A DNA stretch of 64,000 nt from Hippopus hippopus (GCA_946811185.2 OX328104.1:18545352-18609351); one strand, 5' to 3'; positions 50,741 to 61,617 are shown, numbered from the stretch's first letter. Notes: generated from the sequence alone by a model not told the origin. Numbers and translations: made by a program.

Positions 50741-50940
50741 TTAACCCTTAAACTGCAAAATAAATGAAATGTTCAAGCCGATATGAAAAAACCCAATTTC
50801 AAACGCATATTTTAGGGATAAAAATACCTCCGTTTCGGACAGTGTAGATCCAAGATCAGACTGCACGTTCTGTGCAGTCTGATCTTGATCTGCACTGTCC
50901 GCAAAACGTCCTTGAGTCGCGCTTAGCACCCTAAGGGCTC
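50741..50940 (-). mobile_element. MITE family A, copy 18
   Basis: TTAA-CCCTTA start, perfect hairpin about 50846-50895. Confidence 0.82.
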
Positions 50941-51156
50941 AGAAAGGGGAATTAAAGGAGTCTACAATCAATTATAAATCTGTTTACAACCAAATAAATA
51001 TTTCTCGAGGGCTAAGTGCGACTATAGTTGTGCTTACAGAAGGTGTTGATTAAGATCAAATTACACTAAACATGCAGTATTATCTTAAACCTAAGATCTG
51101 CCTTTTGATTGTCTGAAGTTTGACAAAAGTGAATCTTCCATTACAGGTGAGTCGGC

Positions 51157-51795
51157 CTTGAGGGTCCGTACTCACCAACCATTCTTAACTTAAGGATTAC
51201 GACCCCTAACTAATCGGTAAATATCGTGTAACATCGACGTTTCTGTAAAGGCTATTCGGCCAACCTCGGCAGCTTCCGTCTTTAATTAAAAGAGCAGACT
51301 CACTAACTCATCGGTAAATATCGTGTAACATCGACGTTTTCGTAAAGGCTATTCGGCCAATCTCGGCAGCTTCCGGCTTTAAAAATGAGAGTTAAGGGCC
51401 GTAGACTCACTAACTCATCGGTAAATATCTTGTAACATCGACGTTTTCGTAAAGGCTATTCGGCCAATCTCGGCAGCTTCCGTCTTTAATTAAAAGAGTT
51501 AGGGGCCGTAGACTCACTAACTCATCGGTAAATATCGTTTAACATCGACGTTTTCGTAAAGGCTATTCGGCCCATCTCGGCAGCTTCCGTCTTTTAATAT
51601 GAGAGTTAGGGGCCCTAGACCTTAATTCCAAGTCTTATTCTAGATCTGGAAAGTAACGCAACTTTTGATTGGCTAAACCGTTTGGTTTAGCCATTCAGAA
51701 GTTATGTTACTTTCAAATTTAGACAAATCTGGAGACCAAGACTAAGAATGTTTCAAAAGAATGCTTGATGAATACAGACACAGCTCTTAACCAAC
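51157..51795 (+). mobile_element. Foldback MITE family R, copy 2, carrying tandem array D
   Basis: Ends GTACTCACCAACCATTCTTA and AAGAATGCTTGATGAATAC; internal GATTGGCTAAACC palindrome at about 51668-51705. The 107-bp array D lies inside its left part. Confidence 0.7.
51205..51615 (+). repeat. 107-bp tandem array D, site 2 (four units)
   Basis: Units begin near 51210, 51307, 51414 and 51521 (first unit 97 bases). Same unit as 21486-21815, with TAATTAAAAGAG replacing TAATATGAGAG in some copies. Confidence 0.85.
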
Positions 51796-51902
51796 CAAGA
51801 ATGGGAATCACTTTACGATAGATTCGAGAAAAAATATTATATTGTTGCGTGCGGTGATATTAACTCTCTTAGCACCATAGGCAAACACATTTTTTTCCAC
51901 GG

Positions 51903-51964
51903 ACGGCATAGATCAAGATCAGACTGCACAGAACGTGCAGTCTGATCTTCAAACTATACCGCCC
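51903..51964. repeat. Family A hairpin core
   Basis: GATCAAGATCAGACTGCACA-GAACGTGCAGTCTGATC core, flanks diverged. Confidence 0.65.
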
Positions 51965-52085
51965 GCTTTTTCAGTCAAGCCCGAAAGATCAAAATCTTTT
52001 TTGAGTGCCCGTGGATTCAATTTTCATCCGTCGAATTCGGTCGATTCTTTTTTTTTTATAGCGCTAGAAGATTTCAGCTTTAAAC

Positions 52086-52293
52086 TGTTAAATAAGTTAC
52101 ATAAAATTTTAAAGCCGATAGTAAAAAACAAAATAATGCTATTTCAAACTTATGCTTTTGAGAAAAAATATTTCCTTATCGGACAGTATAGATCAAAGAT
52201 CAGACTGCACGTTCTGTGCAGCCTGATCTTGATATACACTGTCCGTAAAAGGTCAGTGAGTCGCGCTTAGCAGCCTGGGGGGGGGGGGGGTTA
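52086..52293 (-). mobile_element. MITE family A, copy 20
   Basis: Hairpin about 52190-52235; right end has a poly-G run before GTTAA. Confidence 0.78.
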
Positions 52294-52529
52294 AACAAGA
52301 TCAAAGACTCAGTGAGGAATGCCAGGGATTAAAGAGGGCTTCATGGGAATGAGAGGTTAATTACTGGCAGGTTGTTTATCTATACAACACAAATTAATAG
52401 ATAATAAAACACATTCTCGATTTATTTTTTATTTGAAACTTTCGTAAGCACTTGTACATAATCATATCTAAATGATAAACGGTAAATTTGTATATCTCTT
52501 CCGCTGAATGTAACTGACTTTTTTAAAAC

Positions 52530-52737
52530 TCTTATCCTGCAAGATAAATTAAATGAAACTTTCAAAGCGGATAGTAAAAACCCGATTGATGATATTTCAA
52601 ATTTATATTTTGGAGAAGAATATCTCCTTATCGGACAGTGTAGATCCAAGATCAGACTGGACGTTCTGTGCAGTCTGATCTTGATCTACACTGTCCGCAA
52701 GAGGTCAGTGAGTCGCGCTTAACAGCCTAACGGTTAA
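52530..52737 (-). mobile_element. MITE family A, copy 21
   Basis: Hairpin about 52634-52690 (one arm mismatch), ends CTTATCCTGCAAGATAA and GTCGCGCTTAACAGCC. Confidence 0.83.
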
Positions 52738-52789
52738 TAGATTGCGAAATCAGGACTCGACCACCTTGCTTTGATTACGCTGCATTTTA

Positions 52790-52992
52790 AATGTTTACCA
52801 CACGACAAAATTTTGAATGAGACCAAATTAAAAGCATGTGTGCACACACAAAAAAAAAGGTGTTATAATAGAAAACATTGTGGGAAAAGGAGAAAATGCT
52901 GGTTACCAGCATTTTCTCCATTTACCACAATGTTTTTAAAAGCCTTCTTCATCAGGGTCTTTACAACTGGGGCTTGTGTGGTAAAAGATTAA
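52790..52992 (-). mobile_element. MITE family E, copy 14
   Basis: Palindrome 52872-52935 with one mismatch; right end TTAA. Confidence 0.8.
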
Positions 52993-53245
52993 AGAAACAG
53001 CCGAACAGCTACAGGGTAAAATCGAACAGTTTCATGTTCTGTAATGATAGTAATGATAAGTATCAATATAATATGGCCTGGTCATGAATCTTGATCCGCA
53101 GAGAAAGAATAGGAATTTTCGAAAGTCATTCATACATCTAATTTTACGTGACATATACTAACGAAATTAATTTGGCAGTTTTGAAAGTTCCTCCATATTT
53201 GTTGACATGGACAAATACACTTTGTTTTCAAAACAAACCTTTCCT

Positions 53246-53548
53246 GCCGAGTTCCGGTAGCTCAGTCGGTAGCGTACAGGACTTGAGCACAGGGGATCGC
53301 TGGTTAGACCCCTGGCTAGGCCAATTTCTTTCCGAGGATTGATGATAGTCATTGCCACAGGACTCATTCATCTCTCACTGCTGGCAATTGCTTCGGCGAT
53401 GGTTATGTGGGAAGGCAGCCAGTGGCTTGGAAATAATATTGTGTGGAGTACTGGTAAGAGAAACTCTAGGAAAGCATGGATAGGTGCACCTGCCGCCGTG
53501 ATGTAGCTAACATAATATTGAAAACGGCGTTAAACACCATGCAATCAA
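53246..53548 (+). mobile_element. SINE family L, copy 6
   Basis: Head (GTAGCTCAGTCGGTAGCGTA), degenerate B box, body, and tail AAACACCATGCAATCAATC. No clear target duplication. Confidence 0.83.
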
Positions 53549-53554
53549 TCCCAA

Positions 53555-53735
53555 AACGACAAAATTTAGACTGCAGGCAACGAGTTCGAAGTCGGTACAA
53601 ATGAACTTAAGTTTTCTTTAAAGGTAGAAAATATTCTTAGAAAAAGAGAAGAATGCTGGTAAACAGTATTTTCTCCCTTTCTCGTGATGGTCTTAAAGGC
53701 TTTCTCCCACAGGGATTGTTTGGTAAGGATTAATA
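53555..53735 (-). mobile_element. MITE family E, copy 15 (degenerate)
   Basis: GAATGCTGGTAAACAGTATT retains the centre; arms eroded. Confidence 0.55.
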
Positions 53736-53972
53736 CCTATACCGCTTAACAAGTGAAATGAAGATTTTCAGCCATTGATAAACAACCCAAACATTGCGAT
53801 TTTCAAAGATTATTTTGCAGGAAAAAAAATCTCATTTTTAGTGGACAGGGTAGATTCAAAGTCATAATGTACTCTTTCCAGTGTGATCTTTATATAAGCT
53901 GTGCGCAGCCTAAGGGGCACTTTCTACGCCGTCTGATCTTCATCTACGCTGTGGGTTAAGTACTAAGGGTTA
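53736..53972 (-). mobile_element. MITE family A, copy 22 (degenerate)
   Basis: TTAGTGGACAGGGTAGATTC and a terminal AAGGGTTAA; the right arm segment is partly repeated. Confidence 0.5.
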
Positions 53973-54099
53973 AGTGACAGTCGTGCCCAAGATGATTCGT
54001 ACTTGAAAGTAACCAATTACCCTTATTACAATATTTGATTGTCCCATTTTGAAGGTTACGGGGGAAATAGTTCTAAAATTGAGCCTAGAAAAGATTACG

Positions 54100-54103
54100 A
54101 CCA

Positions 54104-54136
<33 letters not shown>

Positions 54137-54425
54137 CTGACTGACTGAACGACCGACCGGCCGACCGACCGACTGAACGACTGATGTTATATACCGCGTT
54201 TGACATTATTTCACTCATATTTCGGTGACAACTCACCTATTCAAGTATGTTCAGGGTTTCACCCGGACTAGGCTAGGACTCTGAAGTTCTTGCCCACGAA
54301 AAACTTAGTGCTTCCGGTGAGGCTCGAACCTAGGCCTTTAGGTTACGAGTCCAACACTTTACCACTGGAAGCACTCGGTTTTTCGTGGGAATACATGTAT
54401 CTTACGCCACTGAGCTACGCAGGAC
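54100..54425 (-). mobile_element. tRNA-derived SINE (family V) with tetranucleotide tail
   Basis: Tail of TGAT/GACT/GACC repeats, body with ATTATTTCACTCATATTTCG, then on the minus strand B box AGGTTCGAGCC and a tRNA-like 5' part. A second AGCTCAGTGGCGTAAG-like string follows near 54400. Confidence 0.6.
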
Positions 54426-54519
54426 CTCTTACAACAAATAGAAAACAAATGCCTGTGGTAATTGATACCACTGAATGTACTTAAAAGCCGTTTCAACCAT
54501 ATAAATCTCATCCGATCGG

Positions 54520-54600
54520 ACGGTGTATATTCAAGGTTAATTGGACGAAACAATCCGTGCAGTCTGATCTTGACATACTCTGTCCCCAAAGATTCCGAAA
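54520..54600. repeat. Family A relic
   Basis: CGGACGGTGTATATTCAAGG ... TGCAGTCTGATCTTGACATA; pairing eroded. Confidence 0.4.
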
Positions 54601-54644
54601 GTCGATGTGAACAGAAGTCCATGTGTTATTGAGCATTATCTAGA

Positions 54645-54850
54645 AACTCCTTAAGGTTCCCGTAGTCACCAGGCATTCTTAAAATCATTTAAAGTCTAAT
54701 TCTCAAATTTTTTATTAACTTCAATGTCACGCAGTTTCTGATTGGCTTTATGAAATGGTTAAGCCGATAGGACAAAAATTGTATTTTCTTCAACATGTAC
54801 AATGAGACCAAGCATACAGTTTAGACTCGTTCGTAAAAACGGGCATAGGT
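54645..54850 (+). mobile_element. Foldback MITE family R, copy 3 (degenerate)
   Basis: GTAGTCACCAGGCATTCTTA start and TTTCTGATTGGCTTTATGAA; palindrome mostly lost. Confidence 0.5.
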
Positions 54851-54851
54851 A

Positions 54852-55060
54852 TTAATTCTTTACCAAACGACGAATTTTTGACTCGTCCAAATTAAAGCAC
54901 TTGCGGAAGACAAATAAAATGTGGCTAAAAATCTGAAATTGCTTTTGGGTAGCATAGAAAACATTGTGGGAAAAGGAGAAAATGCTGGTTACCAGCATTT
55001 TCTCCTTTTCCCTCAATGTTTTTAAAAGCCTTCAAGATTCATACAGGTTCTTAGCTTATA
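54852..55060 (-). mobile_element. MITE family E, copy 16
   Basis: Perfect palindrome about 54960-55022; TTAA left end. Confidence 0.83.
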
Positions 55061-55127
55061 ATCATAATATGTTTAAGTTATTTCTATGGTAATATCCTTT
55101 CATAAGAATAACGAGAAATATCTCTAA

Positions 55128-55464
55128 GGATATATCTTTACTCGTTTTCATCCAGTTTACTAACCAATTTTATCTTTATTTTATGAAACTATAATTATTC
55201 TTGTACCTTCGTGCCAAATGTTGCCCCTGACGGTTGCGAGGTTGCATAGATTCCGACGGATAGAAAAAACATTTCATTCTATGGAGGCTATCCCCAGACA
55301 TTACAACCACAGTTTCCGGTTTAAATTGAAGACAAATCTTTAGCGTTTCTTTATCCCATACACCTTATATCGATTTTTTATCTACGTTTAATCGGCTAAC
55401 TAGATTCTACACACTGTAAGGTTTTAACAGCGTTTGTTTATTCTCTGGCTGTAAGGATGTATCT
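55128..55464 (-). mobile_element. MITE family Q, copy 2
   Basis: Inverted relative of 26890-27224; right flank TTAA 55465-55468, left flank CTAA. Confidence 0.8.
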
Positions 55465-55469
55465 TTAAA

Positions 55470-55893
55470 AGATGTCAACGGCGTTAGAGATACTGGAATA
55501 TGAATTTTGAAACTCTTGTGACTCAATATGAAGTAAAATAATGAAAAGTAACCCCACGAGTAATTGACTCTTTTTTCCTCACCCTTTTTCATTTTCTTGA
55601 AAAGTAGTACATCTTATTATTAGATTATTTGGTAACGCGCACGAAAATATTAAATTTCCAAATAGAACAAGAAAAGGATCATTTTCTATTACATTAATTT
55701 TCTATGGTATAAATCAAGGTACCGTGGTATCGATCGGTGTAAATAGTGGTTTCATAAATGTGCGAGCAAGTATGGCAGCAGGACACGCCAAATAAACATG
55801 TGTACATTTTTAACCAATCGCAAATTACCGTATATTCATTCTTTATCAGTACTAAGAAGTAGATCAAAGTCCAGCGCATTCAACTACGAAAAA
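55470..55893 (+). mobile_element. Family G, copy 3
   Basis: Starts directly after MITE Q copy 2 with GATGTCAACGGCGTTAGAGA, ends GCGCATTCAACTACG. Closely matches 38040-38460. Confidence 0.75.
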
Positions 55894-56036
55894 AAAAAGA
55901 AATAGATAACTAAAACATACATTAAGATTTACACGCTAAATGAACAAGGCCGGGTGAAAACTACGGAACCATGAATAAAAAAGCCGTCACCAAGAAATTT
56001 ATCATTACTCGTTGAATTTTTTTTTTTCAAGCCTCC

Positions 56037-56465
56037 TTAACCCTTACCAATTAATCCTGAGTTTTAACGACCCTGAGAAAGATATCTTTTGAAAACACTG
56101 TGGGAAAGGGAGAAAATGCTGGTAACCAGCATTTTCACCCTTTTCCCATGGTGTTTTCTAATCTTGGTCAGACAAATTCTATCATTTGACAGAGCTCCAG
56201 ATAAGAGGGAGTGATGGTATTCTAAATCCATTATTTCTCTTCCAAACCCTATGTTATGGGTACTCATTAGAATCGTCTCGACGAGACGATTCTAATGAGT
56301 ACCCATAACATAGAGTTTAATTTAGAATAATTAATATTTTCAATTTTGAAATCAAAATCACTCCCTCTATCTAGTGATGTCATTTGATCTACTCCTAAAT
56401 AGTCGTCTGCAGATGCTCTCAATCTGGACAAATCTAAGATTTTGTCGTCTGGTACAGAGTTAATC
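56037..56465 (+). mobile_element. MITE family E, copy 17, split by a hAT-type MITE
   Basis: TTAA-CCCTTACC start, palindrome about 56094-56155, right end GTCTGGTACAGAGTTAA. Interrupted at 56190-56379. Confidence 0.8.
56190..56379. mobile_element. hAT-type MITE with a perfect internal palindrome
   Basis: 190 bases with inverted ends CAGAGCTCCAGATAAGAGGG and (reverse complement of the right end) CATCACTAGATAGAGGG. Flanked by an exact 8-base duplication TCATTTGA (56182-56189 and 56380-56387). Eight-base duplications and CAG-type ends are typical of hAT elements. The centre is a perfect 32-1-32 palindrome (56249-56313). Confidence 0.8.
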
Positions 56466-56690
56466 CTATAACAAACAGTGCTGTCTTTTGAAGACCCCAG
56501 AGAAAAGAATACGTTAAAAAATGAGTAGGAAAAAATAGAATATGCTAGTAACCAGTATTTTCTCCGCGTCCCTCTGTTTTCTGCTCTATCAGGGATAGAA
56601 CCGTCGATCACAGTAAATTTGTTGGCTGCAAATGCCTTTAGTTTGGATTTGTATAAAATATTGTTGTCTGGTTAAGAGTTGAAGAAAAGG
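56461..56690 (+). mobile_element. MITE family E, copy 18 (degenerate)
   Basis: AGAATATGCTAGTAACCAGT centre and GTTGTCTGGTTAAGAGTT end; directly abuts copy 17. Confidence 0.65.
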
Positions 56691-56879
56691 AAAAATCTTT
56701 TATTGTTGATATGTAAAGAGAAATGAGAAAGGTGGAAATAGATTTTAAAAAAGGGTTTTTTTTTTTTATTCGCTTTCAAAAGTCAACAACTCGTTTCAAA
56801 ACCCGACAACTACAGAGGCATCGACAGTAGTAGTGGATGGTAATAGATACATCAAGCAAAAGAACTATATATAGACTAT

Positions 56880-57007
56880 ACTTCACTGGACGACAAAAAT
56901 TTAGGCCTTTCCAAACTAAAGGCATTTGCAGACGACCGATAACATGTAATTAAGCATTTGGGAATTGCGTTTCAAAGAGTATAAACCATTTTTGAGAAAA
57001 GGAAATA
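56880..57007 (-). mobile_element. MITE family E half element
   Basis: CTGGACGACAAAAATTTAGG to TTTTTGAGAAAAGGAAAT, cut by MITE B copy 13. Confidence 0.5.
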
Positions 57008-57222
57008 TCAAAGTCATCACATAATTATGGATCTATAAAGGCAATTGTGTCCAACAGCCGACTGAATCATGAAGTAGAACCTTCCTTTCCCATTTAGAAA
57101 ATTTAATTATAACAAAAACTTTCAACCCGCGTCAGCCTGCGCGGACTGCGCAGGCTGACCTGAATCGATTCTTCTTGCAGATACATTAAACCCCCTTTTT
57201 TCACAGAGCATGGCTCAAAATC
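57008..57222 (+). mobile_element. MITE family B, copy 13
   Basis: Hairpin CGTCAGCCTGCGCGGACTGC and complement at about 57130-57165. Confidence 0.75.
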
Positions 57223-57257
57223 GTTTAGCCAATCAGGAGTTGCGTTACTTTATAAAT

Positions 57258-57518
57258 GGCTTGCAACACGCGAAAAGGGGCATTCGGACATTTGCGTAAA
57301 TTGTCGTCTCGGGTCAGCCTGCGCAGTCCGCGCAGGTTAATCCGAGACGGCACTTTACGACTACATTAGATTTTGTGCTACAGTAGACTTGCGCAAAACA
57401 GAAAATCACATAAAAACGGAAAGTGTCGTTTCGGATTAGCCTGCGCGGACTGCGCAGGCTGATCCGAGACGACACTTTACGCAAATGTCCGAAAGCCCCT
57501 TTTCGCGTGTTGCAGGCC
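57258..57518. mobile_element. MITE family C, copy 1 (two hairpins)
   Basis: Inverted ends GGCTTGCAACACGCGAAAAG and its complement; two internal hairpins (about 57305-57355 and 57420-57478), each with core GATTAGCCTGCGC-N5-GCGCAGGCTGATC type. Confidence 0.85.
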
Positions 57519-57585
57519 ATTAAATGTAGAATTAGACTCAAAATGAAATTAAAAATAGTCGTTGAACGCGGACCCAGGTCTCCTA

Positions 57586-58147
57586 TACACTCAACAAAAC
57601 TTCTAACCGTCCACTTTTGTTTCTCCTGTAAATTTGACCAAGTAATAGACAGGTAAATAAAAACAACTTACAGCTCATGTCTGGGCGATAGACATGGTCT
57701 TGTTATGAAAAGATTTTCGGTTTTGCCGATAAAAAGCATCTCTTTTTCAAAAAAGGGAAAACACGTGGTTTGTGCATGCGTCGTGCCTATCAGACAAACG
57801 AGGTTAAAAAGAGAAGCATACATTACTGACATTTTGTCAGCAATAAGGAAAAACATGAAAATTATTTTCTGCACAAAAATATAACCCGAGAGAAGGAGCG
57901 TGAAGTTTTCAAAAAATGATTTTTCAATTTTCAATGTTAAGCAAATGAATGTTTGATAACTTCATTTCAATAGAACAAGTCAACAAATTCTTTTCAAACT
58001 TTGGCTCGACTATGCTTTTACACTGGTCAGTTATTCTCAAAAACACCGAACTAAATGAACTGCCTCTTTTCTGGACAGTGAATGCCAAAAAAGGCCTACG
58101 GAGAATTCCGGCTTAAAAATGGCCGTTTAGAAGTTTTGTTTAGTGTA
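57586..58147 (+). mobile_element. MITE family P, copy 1
   Basis: Inverted ends TACACTCAACAAAACTTCTA and TAGAAGTTTTGTTTAGTGTA. Inverted relative at 60132-61061. Confidence 0.8.
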
Positions 58148-58439
58148 TATAACTTCAAAGACAGTTATCTTGCTATCATAAAAAGCAAGGTCAAGATGCC
58201 CTCCATCATTCGTTTATATTTTGATCTTATCGCCGTTTTATATTATATATCAAGAACTAGAGAGCTTTGTAATAATCTAATTACGAATCGACGTCCGTGA
58301 AATTATGCTCTATTCACATTTGTAGGTCAGATACAGTTTCTTTCTCAAGAATTCTGCCGAAACACCATTTAGATACAATTATGTTTTCGAGTTCTGCGGA
58401 GAACTTTTGCTAGCCCGAGTCTATTTCGATACTAAGTGC

Positions 58440-59107
58440 TATGGTGGAATATTTCTGCCACGAGATACGAGATAGCTATCATGATAATTTTAGAAAACTA
58501 TAGAGATAAAGTTTCCTGGAAATTTTATCGAGATAGTGAAAAGTTTCCTAAAAAAAAATATCACGATAAACTTAATATTTTAACGCAATATTTCTCAATC
58601 GTGCACGAAGCTGAACATTCGAGATAAAATTATCGTGATAGTTCTACCCGTTTCTCGATATCTACAAATAGCAAATTCATCATTTGGATGAACTCGGTAG
58701 TTTTTGACTTCAAAAGATTGCAGTAAGTAAAATTTCAAATCATCAACAATTGTAGCTTAACTGGTAAATTTTGACATGACTCGAAATGAACAGAAGTCTG
58801 TAAAATCACAAAACCGGCTCAAAATGCCTCCTACGAACAACTTTAAAACCATTCAGGGAAAAGGAAAATTCACAGGGTTGTAGACGAAGATGTTCCGAAA
58901 CCGTATCTATTTATAGATATCGTGAATGTCAGTTATGGGCACGAAAGAAAAAAAGATCATGATAACAGTTAGAATTATCGCGATATTTTTATCGTGAAAA
59001 TTTTTATTATCTAGATAATATTTCCAGGAAACTTTGTTTTATCACGATATTCTCTTAAATTATCGCAATAGCTATCTTGTATCTCGCGGCAGAAATATGC
59101 GACCATA
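58440..59107. mobile_element. MITE family I, copy 1, with 6-base target duplication
   Basis: 668 bases; inverted ends TATGGTGGAATATTTCTGCC and GGCAGAAATATGCGACCATA; flanked by AAGTGC (58434-58439 and 59108-59113). Interior rich in ATCGTGATA/TATCGCGAT motifs. Confidence 0.88.
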
Positions 59108-59199
59108 AAGTGCATTGTATTTACAAGGCTACGTTAATTAATCCACTCTTTATCGAACTACAAAAGGACATAGACTTGTATACAACCTGAAAACATTAC

Positions 59200-59400
59200 A
59201 GAGGCACACATTGAATGTTTCTCAAATGATGGTTTTTTTTTTTTGTTTTCTTTTGTTTTCTTTTTTCTTTGCAATCGTATAAAACATCGTGGGAAAAGGA
59301 GAAAATGCTGGTTACCAGCATTTTCTCCTTTTCCCACAATATTTTCAAAAGCAACCTTACTCATGGTCATTAAAACACAGTGTTGTTCTGTTAAGGATTA
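59200..59400 (-). mobile_element. MITE family E, copy 20
   Basis: Perfect palindrome about 59287-59343. Confidence 0.8.
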
Positions 59401-59484
59401 CAACTATTTTCGCAGCTCTCATTGCCCCCCCCCCTTTCCCCGACGAAAAGTGCATTACATTCTGCCTATAAGAAATAAGAAATT

Positions 59485-59570
59485 AGACCGGCACTTTTCC
59501 CACAATGTTTTCAAAGGCAGTCTTTCTTAAGGTCGTTGAAAAACAGGATTTATTCCGTGAAAGATTAAAA
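59485..59570 (-). repeat. Family E fragment
   Basis: TTTTCCCACAATGTTTTCAA followed by the family end; an imperfect duplicate of part of copy 20 together with 59401-59470 / 59571-59650. Confidence 0.5.
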
Positions 59571-59856
59571 CTATTTTCGCAGCCTTCTAAACACCCCATC
59601 CCCCCACCTCAGAAAATCGTGTTAATTTCTGCCGATAAGAAACAAGAAATTAGATCGGCACCTTTCGATAATAAACATTATTTCATCCATATAATTATCT
59701 TGTTACAATGTTATAACAACTTCCCACACAGAGCGTTTTATAAGAAAGTTTTAGAAGAAATTATTTTATTAATGATTTTTTGCTATCCTCGAATACCACC
59801 ATTAAATCTCTGTTTTTGCATACTCGTGAAAAAGAAGTAAACCTAATGGATGATTT

Positions 59857-60117
59857 GGCCTGCAACACGCGAAAAGGGGCATTCGGAATTTTGCGTAAAG
59901 TGTCTTCTCGGATCAGCCTGCACAGTCCGAGCAGACTAATCCGAAACGACACTTTCCGTTTTTATGTAATTTTCTGTTTTGCACAAGTCTACAGAAGGAC
60001 AAAATCTAATGTAGTCGTAAAGTGCTGTCTCGGATTAGCCTGCGCGGACTGCGCAGGCTGATCCGAGACGACACTTTACGCAAATGTCCGAATGCCCCTT
60101 TTCGAGTTTTGCAAGGC
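59857..60117. mobile_element. MITE family C, copy 2 (two hairpins)
   Basis: Inverted ends GGCCTGCAACACGCGAAAAG and CTTTTCGAGTTTTGCAAGGC; second hairpin (about 60027-60078) near-perfect, first one eroded. Confidence 0.83.
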
Positions 60118-60131
60118 ATATAATCGTCAAG

Positions 60132-61061
60132 TACACTCAACAAAACGTCTAAACGGCCAGTTTAAAGCCGGAATTTCTCGTAGACCTCTTCTGGCAACCA
60201 CTGTCCAGAAAGGCGACACTTTATTTAGTATGATTATTTGGAGAATAATTGACCAGTGTAAAAGCATACTTCAGCCTAAGTTTGAAAAGAATACTTGTTC
60301 TTTTGCAATGAAGTTATTAAAGGCCCAGTAAAGGCCAAAATATCAAAGCCGGTGTCATAATACAGTTAAATTTAAATCATAGCATTTAAAAGTATGCAAA
60401 GTATTGTGGAGATGACAGTCTGTTATCGTGTGGTGGGGCCATATGTTTGTCGCTGGCAGAAAAAAGAATTTCAAAATCAGACAAAAAGTAAACAAAAGAC
60501 ACAGCTACTTGGCAGGTTTTAGCCCAGTTTTGGAATTAATTTATCTGTCAGCAGCTAACAATTCGACCGACCGAACAATGACTGATTGTCATCTTCACAA
60601 TAATTTCCCACTTTTAAATGGTATAATATAAATTCAAATGCATTTAAACATTCGCTTTGTTTACTTTTGGGCTTTATTGTTACTTTAAACATTCATTCAC
60701 TTAACATTGAAACTCGAAAAAATCATATTTTTGGAAACTTGATGCTCCTTGTCTCATTTTCATATTTTTTGTGCAGAAAATAATTTTCCTGATTTTACTT
60801 ATTGCTGACAAAATTTCAGTAATGTATACTTCTCTTTTTGACCTGGTTTGGCTGATAGACACTACCCATGCGCAAACCACGTGTTTTCCATTTTTGAAAA
60901 AGAGATGCCTTCTGTCGGCAAAATCGAGAATCTTTTTCATAACAATGCCATGTCTAACGTTCAGACATATGTAATAAGTTGTTTTTTTATTTACCTGTCT
61001 ATCACCTGGTCAAATTTACGGGAGAAACAAAAGTGGCCGGTTAGAAGTTTTGCTGGGTGTA
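60132..61061 (-). mobile_element. MITE family P, copy 2, split by MITE K
   Basis: Inverted match to copy 1, with MITE K copy 3 inside. Without K the length is about that of copy 1. Confidence 0.8.
60321..60684 (+). mobile_element. MITE family K, copy 3
   Basis: AGGCCCAGTAAAGGCCAAAA to TTATTGTTACT, exact TTAA flanks (60317-60320 and 60685-60688). Confidence 0.87.
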
Positions 61062-61160
61062 ACTTACTCTATAGGTTCTGTTTTTTTTTTTGGTATCTAG
61101 GACCGCTCTATGGAAATTCGTTACTGCACAAGTCAAGTTCCGACCGAGTATAAACTAATA

Positions 61161-61432
61161 ACTGAGCCATGCTCTGGCAAAAGGGGGCTTAATGCATCTC
61201 CGTGATGCATTATACCAAGCAAGACATCACCTAATTACGGCTCCATAAAATTCATTTTGTCAAACAACCAACTGAATCGTGAGGTGGAATGATCCTTTCA
61301 TATGCAGAAAATTTGTAGATAGCGAAAAGTTTCGGTCCATGTCAGCCTGCGCGGACTGCGCAGGCTGACATGGGTCGATACTTTTCGCAAATATATGAAG
61401 CCACCTTTTCACAGAGCATTGCTCATACGTAA
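61161..61432 (+). mobile_element. MITE family B, copy 14
   Basis: Hairpin ATGTCAGCCTGCGC-GGACT-GCGCAGGCTGACAT at about 61337-61370; both ends clear. Confidence 0.87.
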
Positions 61433-61554
61433 GTTGCACAAAAAAGAAAAAAAAAAAAAACGTTCAAAGAAGAGAAAGTTTATTTATTAGTCGTAAAAAA
61501 TGTTTGTTTTTTGTTTTAGTAAAAGGAGTAATACTAGATATTATTAGTTGTTGC

Positions 61555-61557
<3 letters not shown>

Positions 61558-61617
<60 letters not shown>
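61558..61617 (+). repeat. (CT)n microsatellite
   Basis: About 29 uninterrupted CT dinucleotides. Confidence 0.95.
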
